Assembly (NCBI GenBank): GCA_019118505.1 | Contig: DWYU01000144.1 | Location: forward strand, 1-45,338 | DNA length: 45,338 nucleotides | Direction of reading: 5' to 3' | DNA from: Candidatus Oscillibacter excrementavium | Lineage (GTDB): Bacteria > Bacillota > Clostridia > Oscillospirales > Oscillospiraceae | Part shown: positions 39,951 to 45,338 of the stretch, one piece after another | How positions within the stretch are numbered: the first letter of the stretch is position 1 | Layout: the number at the start of each line of letters is the position of its first letter | Notes under the pieces: generated by a model | Database searches by the model: none | What the model was told of the DNA's origin: nothing | What the model saw: only the letters and a program-made list of their open reading frames with translations | Position numbers and translations under genes: made by a program

Positions 39951-40279
39951 ACAGAGCGCCGGGCGAAACAACTGCCAAATTTTTCCCATGGAAGTCCCGT
40001 TTCCCCGCCGATTCTCCCGCCGGCAACAGGCCGCGGCAGGCGATTCTTTCGGAATTCTGACGAATTTTGCCTCCGCCCCCAGGAGCTTTGCAGGAAGGGT
40101 TTGCATTTTCTGTACGGGTATGGTATAGTTTAGATGTGTGAGCTTCTTCCCGCCGGAAAATCCTGCCGGTTTCACTGGTCTTTTTCGGGTATGAAGCGGT
40201 ACAGGCCGGGCACACTGTTTTATAGAAAACACGGGTGCCGCCACAAAAGAAAGCGCCTTTTGAAGAGAGGGTATTGACT
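39951..40279 (+). other. Gap between yycI and murA with a murA leader
   Basis: 329 bases without a gene. The first 150 show no clear terminator. The murA promoter is at 40101-40129. The leader of about 140 nt holds a hairpin around 40205-40240 (GTTTT-ATAG-AAAAC core with an outer GGCAC/GTGCC pair) shortly before the ribosome site. Confidence 0.6.
40101..40129 (+). promoter_or_regulatory. Sigma-A promoter of murA
   Basis: TTGCAT (40101-40106), 17-nt spacer, TATAGT (40124-40129). Confidence 0.75.
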
Positions 40280-41578
40280 TTGACAAAGTATATCGTACAG
40301 GGTGGCCATCCCCTGTTTGGTGAAGTAGAGATCAGCGGCGCCAAGAACGCCGCCGTTGCCATCATCCCCGCCGCGCTGCTGGTGGACGGGGTCTGCCGGA
40401 TTGAGAACATCCCCCAGATCTCCGATGTGACGCTGTCCCTGAAGATTCTGGAGCATCTGGGTGCGGGCATCCGTGTCATCAACCGCCACACGGTGGAGAT
40501 CGACTCCAGCCACATCCGCTCCACCCGGACCTCCTATGAGCTGGCCCGGAAGATGCGGGCCTCCTACTATCTCATCGGCGCGCTGCTTGGCCGGTTCGGC
40601 CAGGCAGAGGTCGCCATGCCCGGCGGCTGCAATTTCGGCGTCCGCCCCATCGACCAGCACGTGAAGGGCTTTACCGCCCTGGGCGCCAAGGTGATGGTGG
40701 AGGGCGGCTTTATCAACGCCTCCACGGAGAACGGCCGCCTGAAGGGCGCCAGCATCTATCTGGACGTGGTGTCTGTGGGCGCTACCATGAACATCATGAT
40801 GGCCGCCGTCCGGGCGGAGGGCAATACCATTATTGAAAACGCGGCCAAGGAGCCCCACATCGTGGACCTGGCCAACTTCCTCAACTCCATGGGCGCCAAC
40901 ATCCGGGGCGCCGGCACGGACACCATCAAGATCCAGGGCGTGGACCACCTGCGGGGCGGCACCTACGCCATCATCCCCGACCAGATCGAGGCGGGCACCT
41001 ACATGGCCGCCGTGGCCGCCACCGGCGGACAGATCCTGGTGAAGAACATCATCCCCAAGCACATGGACTGCATCACCGCCAAGCTGGTGGAGATGGGCGT
41101 GGAAGTGGAGGAGCGAGAGGACACCCTCCTGGTCCGCCGGACCGGCCCCCTGCAGCGGACCAATGTAAAGACCATGCCCTATCCGGGCTTCCCCACGGAT
41201 ATGCAGCCCCAGATCACCACCGTCCTCTGCTTGGCGGAGGGCACCTCCCTGGTGACAGAGAGCGTGTGGAACAACCGCTACCGCTATGTGGATGAGCTCA
41301 AGCGCATGGGCGCTTCCATCCAGGTGGACGACAAGACCGCCGTGGTGGAGGGCGTGGACCATCTCACCGGCGCGCCCATCCAGGCCTGCGATCTGCGGGC
41401 GGGTGCCGCTCTGGTGATCGCCGCCCTGGCCGCCCGGGGAGAGAGCGAGATCAGCTGCGTCCAGTATATCGAGCGGGGCTATGAGGACATCGTCACCAAG
41501 CTCCAGGGCCTGGGCGCCTCTATCCGCGCGGTGGAAGTCCCCGGCGAGTCCGAGGAGCTGGAGGCCCACATCGGCTGA
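40280..41578 (+). CDS. murA: UDP-N-acetylglucosamine 1-carboxyvinyltransferase
   Basis: First committed enzyme of peptidoglycan synthesis: transfers enolpyruvate from PEP to UDP-GlcNAc in the cytoplasm. 432 residues. The substrate-binding K22-N23 (SGAKNAA) and the active-site Cys117 (MPGGCNFGVRPIDQH), which is the fosfomycin target, are intact. The start is TTG at 40280 (MTKYIVQGG), 9 nt after GAGAGG; a TTG two codons earlier is too close. Placement between yycI and walJ is an insertion into the usual wal operon and links wall synthesis to wall control. Confidence 0.95.
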   Translation: MTKYIVQGGHPLFGEVEISGAKNAAVAIIPAALLVDGVCRIENIPQISDVTLSLKILEHLGAGIRVINRHTVEIDSSHIRSTRTSYELARKMRASYYLIGALLGRFGQAEVAMPGGCNFGVRPIDQHVKGFTALGAKVMVEGGFINASTENGRLKGASIYLDVVSVGATMNIMMAAVRAEGNTIIENAAKEPHIVDLANFLNSMGANIRGAGTDTIKIQGVDHLRGGTYAIIPDQIEAGTYMAAVAATGGQILVKNIIPKHMDCITAKLVEMGVEVEEREDTLLVRRTGPLQRTNVKTMPYPGFPTDMQPQITTVLCLAEGTSLVTESVWNNRYRYVDELKRMGASIQVDDKTAVVEGVDHLTGAPIQACDLRAGAALVIAALAARGESEISCVQYIERGYEDIVTKLQGLGASIRAVEVPGESEELEAHIG

Positions 41579-41660
41579 GGCCCGCGCGGGGCTCTCCATT
41601 GCGGTTTCCCTGCTACGGCAGATGGATTCCACCCACACATTTCCATAGATCCAGCGATTC

Positions 41661-41722
41661 AACGTCCGCGATGGAGGATGGCGACTATCGTCGACGGCCT
41701 CCCTTGCGGACGTTCTATTTTT
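41661..41722 (+). terminator. Long symmetrical hairpin with T run between murA and walJ
   Basis: AACGTCCGC (41661-41669) pairs perfectly with GCGGACGTT (41706-41714). Inside, GGAGG pairs with CCTCC and CGAC with GTCG, separated by symmetrical internal loops (3/3 and 4/4), with a 4-nt terminal loop. CTATTTTTT follows directly. It ends 20 nt before the walJ start, so it is either the murA terminator or a regulated attenuator for walJ-rlmH. Confidence 0.75.
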
Positions 41723-41742
41723 TACCGGAAGAGGTATGTTTT

Positions 41743-42543
41743 TTGACCACTGTACATACGCTGGCAAGCGGTTCCTCCGGGAACGCGCTGCTGCTCTCCT
41801 GTGGGGAGAGCCATCTCCTTCTGGACGCGGGCATCTCCTGCCGCCGCGTCACCGCCGCCCTGCGGGAGCTGGGCCTGGAGCCGGGCAGTCTCTCGGCCAT
41901 TCTCATCACCCACACCCACGCGGATCACATCTCCGGCCTGCAGACGCTGCTGAAGCGCTGCGGCGCGCCGGTATTCGCCACCGAGCGGGCTGGCCGGGAG
42001 CTGGCCTGGCGGCTGCCGGACGCGGAGGCGCGGCTGGAGGTCCTGGACTTCGGTGCCCCCCGGTCCATCGGGGACGTGGTCGTGACGGCGGTCCCCACCT
42101 CCCATGACGCCCCCGGCTCCTGCGGCTTCCGGCTGGACACCACCGACGGCGCGGTGGGCGTCCTGACAGACACCGGCTATGTCACCGATGAGGCCGCCGA
42201 CGCCCTGCTGGGAGTGGATCTGGCGGTGCTGGAGGCCAACCACGACATTGAGACCCTCCGCAGCGGGCCCTATCCCTACTATTTGAAGCAGCGGATCCTG
42301 GGACCCCAGGGGCATCTCAGCAACGTGGACGCCGCCCGCTTTGCCGCCGCCCTGGCGGAGAGCGGCGCGTCCGAGATCGTCCTGGCCCACCTGAGCCGGG
42401 AGAATAATACGCCTGCCATGGCGCAAACTGCTGTGGAACAGGCCCTCTCCGCCGCAGGTGTCTCTCCCCTGCTGTCCGTGGCCCCCCGGGACTGCCCGGG
42501 CCCCGCCCATGTAGTCTGCCGGAGGTCGGTATGCAAAAGGTGA
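41743..42543 (+). CDS. walJ: MBL-fold hydrolase WalJ/YycJ
   Basis: Metallo-beta-lactamase-fold protein of 266 residues with the metal motif T-H57-T-H59-A-D61-H62 and further His in TSHDAPGSCGF and LEANHD. YycJ proteins are thought to be nucleases linking wall and DNA processes. The start is a TTG at 41743 (LTTVHTLASGSSGN, the usual family start), after GAGG; the open frame to 41599 crosses the hairpin and is rejected. The end overlaps rlmH by 13 nt, so the two are coupled. Confidence 0.92.
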   Translation: MTTVHTLASGSSGNALLLSCGESHLLLDAGISCRRVTAALRELGLEPGSLSAILITHTHADHISGLQTLLKRCGAPVFATERAGRELAWRLPDAEARLEVLDFGAPRSIGDVVVTAVPTSHDAPGSCGFRLDTTDGAVGVLTDTGYVTDEAADALLGVDLAVLEANHDIETLRSGPYPYYLKQRILGPQGHLSNVDAARFAAALAESGASEIVLAHLSRENNTPAMAQTAVEQALSAAGVSPLLSVAPRDCPGPAHVVCRRSVCKR

Positions 42544-43013
42544 CGGTCCTCTGTGTGGGGAAGCTGAAAGAGAAGTTCTACATGGACGCCGCGGCGGAGT
42601 ACGCCAAGCGGCTGTCCCGGTTCTGCAAGCTGGAGCTGGTGGAGCTGCCGGAGGAGCGGCTGCCAGAGGATCCCTCCCCCGCCCAGATCGAGGCTGCCCT
42701 TTTGAAGGAGTCCGCCTCCATCCGGGCCAAGCTCCCATCCGGTGCCGCCCTCATCGCCCTGTGCGTGGAGGGCGAGCTGCGGTCCAGCGAGGCGCTGGCC
42801 CGGCAGATGGCCGCCTGGGCCAGCCAGGGCGTGGGACAGCTGGTGTTCCTCATCGGCGGCTCCTTCGGCCTGCACCCCTCCATCAAGGCAGAGGCCAGGC
42901 TGCGGCTCTCCATGTCCCCCATGACCTTCCCCCACCACCTGGCCCGGGTGATGGTGCTGGAGCAGATCTATCGGGCCTATCAGATCAACGCAGGTACCAA
43001 ATATCACAAGTAA
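42531..43013 (+). CDS. rlmH: 23S rRNA (pseudouridine1915-N3)-methyltransferase
   Basis: SPOUT-family methyltransferase of 160 residues acting on helix 69 of 23S rRNA in the assembled ribosome. Family motifs LVFLIGGSFGL (knot and SAM site), SMSPMTFPHHLARVMVLEQIYRAYQI and the C-terminal NAGTKYHK are all visible. ATG at 42531 with GGAGG 5 nt before, within the end of walJ. The walJ-rlmH pairing is standard in Firmicutes. Confidence 0.96.
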   Translation: MQKVTVLCVGKLKEKFYMDAAAEYAKRLSRFCKLELVELPEERLPEDPSPAQIEAALLKESASIRAKLPSGAALIALCVEGELRSSEALARQMAAWASQGVGQLVFLIGGSFGLHPSIKAEARLRLSMSPMTFPHHLARVMVLEQIYRAYQINAGTKYHK

Positions 43014-43026
43014 AGGACGTGGACGT

Positions 43027-43341
43027 ATGACAGAACCGGCAAAGGATTTCTGGGCCCGGGCGGACCGGGACCTGCTGGAACACTGGCCCAAGGATGCCTC
43101 CGGCGCGCCGGAGACCGCCGCCAAGCTGGACATCCAGTGGGAGCTGGACAGCCAGGCGGACATCACCGTGTCGTTTTTGAAGAGCTGCGGCATCCCCGCC
43201 TTCCTGAACGGGTCGCTGGGCAAGGTGCTGGGGGGATTCGCCTCCCAGGGCGTGGAGATCTGGGTGCCCGCCTCCCGGCTGGAGGAGGCCCAGGCGCTGC
43301 TGGACGCCCCCGCGGAAGAGACATCGCCGGAGCAGGACTGA
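43027..43341 (+). CDS. DUF2007-like small protein
   Basis: 104-residue soluble protein. The pattern ADITVSFLKSCGIPAFLNGS, then a short loop and GVEIWVPASRLEEAQALLDAP, resembles DUF2007 (putative signal-transducing protein, a ferredoxin-like fold). The first 40 residues are family-variable and the tail is acidic. ATG at 43027 with AAAGGA 9 nt before; 13 nt after rlmH, so it is in the walJ operon. Function unknown. Confidence 0.7.
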   Translation: MTEPAKDFWARADRDLLEHWPKDASGAPETAAKLDIQWELDSQADITVSFLKSCGIPAFLNGSLGKVLGGFASQGVEIWVPASRLEEAQALLDAPAEETSPEQD

Positions 43342-43388
43342 CGGTCCCGCCTCCGTTCCCAATTTACACAACAGGAGGTATCTCTCGC

Positions 43389-45116
43389 ATGGACTTTATG
43401 AAGGAATATGAAAAGTGGCTGGCCAGTCCCGCCCTGTCCGACGCGGAGCGGGCGGAGCTGGAGGGCATCCGCAATGACCCCAAGGAGATCGAGAGCCGGT
43501 TCTACGGCCCCCTGGAGTTCGGCACCGCCGGCCTGCGCGGCATCATGGCCGTGGGCCTGCACAATATGAACATCCACGTGATCCGCTGGGCCACCCAGGG
43601 CTTTGCCCAGGTCATCTGCGCCGAGGGCGAGGAGGGCAAGCGCCGGGGCGTGGCCATCTGCATGGACTGCCGGAATCACTCCATGGAGTTCGCCCGGGCC
43701 GCGGCGGAGGTCTGCGCCGCCAACGGCATCCACGTGCGGATCTTCGAGTCCCTCCGCCCCACGCCGGAGCTGAGCTTCGCCGTGCGGGAGTACCACTGCC
43801 AGGCGGGCATCAACGTCACCGCCAGCCATAACCCCAAGGAGTACAACGGCTACAAGGTCTACTGGGAGGACGGCGCCCAGCTGCCCCCCCATCACGCAGA
43901 CGCCATCGCCGCCGCCCTGGAGAAGATCGATGTCTTTAACGACATCAAGCGGATGGACTTTGACGAGGCGGTGAAGGCCGGTCTCATCGAGACCATGGGG
44001 GATGAGACGGACCGGAGGTTCATGGCCAACGTCACCGCCATGATCAACGACAAGGAGACCGTGGCCAAGGTGGCGGACACCTTCAAGCTGGTGTACACCC
44101 CCTTCCACGGCTGCGGCTACAAGCTGGTGCCGGAGGCCCTGCGGGCCCTGGGCATCAAACATCTGATCTGCGAGCCCAAGCAGATGGTGATCGACGGCAA
44201 CTTCCCCACCGTGGTCTCCCCCAACCCGGAGAACCCGGAGGGCTTCTACCTGGCCATCGACCTGGCCCGGAAGAACGACGTGGACTTCATCCTGGGCACC
44301 GATCCGGACAGCGACCGGGTGGGCATCATGATCCGGGACCACAGCGGCGAGTACCGCCCGGTCACCGGCAACCAGACCGGTGTGCTGCTGCTGGACTATC
44401 TCATCGGCGCCATGCGCCGCTCCGGCAAGATGCCGGAGAAGCCCGTGGCCCTCAAGACCATCGTCACCACGGAGATGGCCCGGAAGGTGGCGGAGTCCAA
44501 CGGCGTCACCTGCTACGACACCTTCACCGGCTTCAAGTTCATGGCGGAGAAGAAGAACGCCCTGGAGGCCGCCGGCGAGGGGAAGGTCATCTTCTCCTAC
44601 GAGGAGAGCTACGGCTACATGCTGGGGGACTACGTCCGGGACAAGGACGCCGTCACCGCCTCCATGCTGCTGACGGAGATGGCGGCCTGGTACGCCGCCC
44701 AGGGCATGACGCTGTTTGACGCCCTGGAGAAGCTGTACGAGAAGTACGGCCACTACGCCGAAAAGACCCACAACCTGGTGATGCCCGGCCTGGACGGCCT
44801 GAAAGACATGGCGGAGCTGATGAAGAACCTCCGGGCCAATCCCCCGGCGGAGATCTCCGGCGTGAAGGTGGTCACCCGGAAGGACTACACCGACGGGTCC
44901 GTGGTGGACTGCGCCACCGGCGCGAAGAGCACCATGGAGCTCTCCGGCTCCAACGTGCTGCGGTTCGAGCTGGCGGACGGCACCACCATCCTGGTGCGGC
45001 CCTCCGGCACGGAGCCCAAGATCAAGGTGTATATCCTGACCCAGGGCGCGGATTCCGCCGCCTGCGACGCCAATCTGGAGAAGTACGGCCAGTGGGTCAA
45101 GACGCTGCAGAAGTAA
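43389..45116 (+). CDS. Phospho-sugar mutase (alpha-phosphoglucomutase type)
   Basis: Alpha-D-phosphohexomutase of 575 residues, interconverting glucose 1- and 6-phosphate (and possibly mannose phosphates). Visible are GTAGLRG near residue 45, the phosphoserine loop T-A-S146-H-N-P, the magnesium loop GTDPDSDRVGI, the sugar loop SYEESYGYMLGD and the phosphate-binding RPSGTEPKIKVY at the C-terminus. The length fits the PgcA branch rather than the shorter GlmM. ATG at 43389 with AGGAGGT. It feeds UDP-glucose and envelope polymers; last gene of this group. Confidence 0.94.
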   Translation: MDFMKEYEKWLASPALSDAERAELEGIRNDPKEIESRFYGPLEFGTAGLRGIMAVGLHNMNIHVIRWATQGFAQVICAEGEEGKRRGVAICMDCRNHSMEFARAAAEVCAANGIHVRIFESLRPTPELSFAVREYHCQAGINVTASHNPKEYNGYKVYWEDGAQLPPHHADAIAAALEKIDVFNDIKRMDFDEAVKAGLIETMGDETDRRFMANVTAMINDKETVAKVADTFKLVYTPFHGCGYKLVPEALRALGIKHLICEPKQMVIDGNFPTVVSPNPENPEGFYLAIDLARKNDVDFILGTDPDSDRVGIMIRDHSGEYRPVTGNQTGVLLLDYLIGAMRRSGKMPEKPVALKTIVTTEMARKVAESNGVTCYDTFTGFKFMAEKKNALEAAGEGKVIFSYEESYGYMLGDYVRDKDAVTASMLLTEMAAWYAAQGMTLFDALEKLYEKYGHYAEKTHNLVMPGLDGLKDMAELMKNLRANPPAEISGVKVVTRKDYTDGSVVDCATGAKSTMELSGSNVLRFELADGTTILVRPSGTEPKIKVYILTQGADSAACDANLEKYGQWVKTLQK

Positions 45117-45138
45117 GCGCTCCCTTTTTGATACGAAC

Positions 45139-45174
45139 AACGGCGCCCGCTCCTTTCGGAACGGGCGCCGTTTT
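45139..45174. terminator. Intrinsic terminator after the phospho-sugar mutase
   Basis: An 11-bp stem AACGGCGCCCG with CGGGCGCCGTT, extended across one mismatch by TCC/GGA, then TTTT on the plus strand. A short T run on the other side may also serve the converging gene. Confidence 0.9.
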
Positions 45175-45183
45175 CTGCGCTGT

Positions 45184-45338
45184 TCAGAACCAGGCCGCCT
45201 GCTGGTCCCGGAACCGGGGCTCCGGGCCGTGGGCATAGGGATCGTAGCGGTCCAGGTTGCAGCCGAACTCCTGGAGACGGGCGATCTGCCCCGCCGCCGT
45301 CCAGCGGACCAGGGTCATGCCCTCGAACACCTCTTGGC
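45184..45338 (-). CDS. NTF2/SnoaL-like protein, C-terminal end (partial)
   Basis: The last 50 residues of a minus-strand gene cut by the window end. It reads EVFEGMTLVRWTAAGQIARL then QEFGCNLDRYDPYAHGPEPRF and ends QAAWF before a TGA at 45184. The pattern, with GMTLVRW and LQEFGCN, resembles the C-terminus of SnoaL/NTF2-like small proteins. The start, full length and role cannot be seen. Confidence 0.6.
   Translation of the reverse strand, partial: QEVFEGMTLVRWTAAGQIARLQEFGCNLDRYDPYAHGPEPRFRDQQAAWF

Noticed and set aside
42279-45236. A 985-residue open frame on the minus strand opposite walJ, rlmH and the phospho-sugar mutase
   Set aside because: It is antisense to well-supported genes, has no family features and arises from GC-rich third positions. 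The other very long antisense frames (3445-5970, 17262-19760, 21884-24106, 26977-29580, 35894-37915) are rejected for the same reason.

Overview
The window looks like chromosome from an anaerobic, spore-forming, high-GC gut Firmicute, most plausibly class Clostridia, family Oscillospiraceae (the Flavonifractor/Lawsonibacter/Oscillibacter neighbourhood). The support is: sporulation genes (sigG, a ytfJ/GerW-type gene, a ylmC/ymxH-type gene) next to low-GC-Firmicute operons (walRK-yycH-yycI-walJ-rlmH, scpA-scpB); strong AGGAGG-type ribosome sites; frequent TTG and GTG starts; and very GC-rich third codon positions, which create long antisense shadow frames. The genus is an inference. No rRNA, tRNA, phage, plasmid or CRISPR is visible.

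Layout. (1) 47-11216, minus strand: a purine uptake and breakdown operon. It holds a BMP-type nucleoside ABC transporter (lipoprotein, double ATPase, two permeases), an unrecognised membrane-anchored protein, a three-subunit molybdenum hydroxylase of the xanthine dehydrogenase type, a guanine-deaminase-like enzyme and adenine deaminase. A HutC-type GntR regulator lies just upstream, and a good sigma-A promoter carries an inverted repeat over its start site. (2) 12454-16703, plus strand: a TetR regulator and a heterodimeric ABC exporter-fold pair, with a 28-bp palindrome between them. (3) 16778-21892, minus strand: site-2 protease, scpA, scpB, DUF2953, ytfJ, D,D-carboxypeptidase, rluB. (4) 22058-24649, minus strand: flotillin with a small membrane protein, and a hotdog thioesterase. 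(5) A lipoprotein of the carbohydrate-binding Cthe_2159 type, sigG, a ylmC/ymxH-like gene and a TPR/DUF4261 protein. (6) rpsB-tsf on the plus strand.

(7) 31865-34560, minus strand: the trans-translation locus. It contains tmRNA (ssrA), cyclophilin and short-chain dehydrogenase genes, and smpB. Between ssrA and the dehydrogenase is a three-copy 116-bp repeat whose stems show compensatory base changes. (8) 34574-45116, plus strand: a NUDIX hydrolase, then walR, walK, yycH, yycI, murA, walJ, rlmH, a DUF2007 protein and a phospho-sugar mutase. This is a cell-envelope control and construction cluster. A long symmetrical hairpin followed by a T run separates murA from walJ. The window ends inside an NTF2-like gene on the minus strand.

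How they fit together: the first operon would import nucleosides or bases and funnel adenine, guanine and hypoxanthine towards xanthine or urate. The later part is housekeeping (chromosome condensation, translation, ribosome rescue, cell-wall homeostasis). The least explained parts are the small protein inside the purine operon, the palindrome before the ABC pair, the covarying repeat beside tmRNA, and the structured element before walJ.
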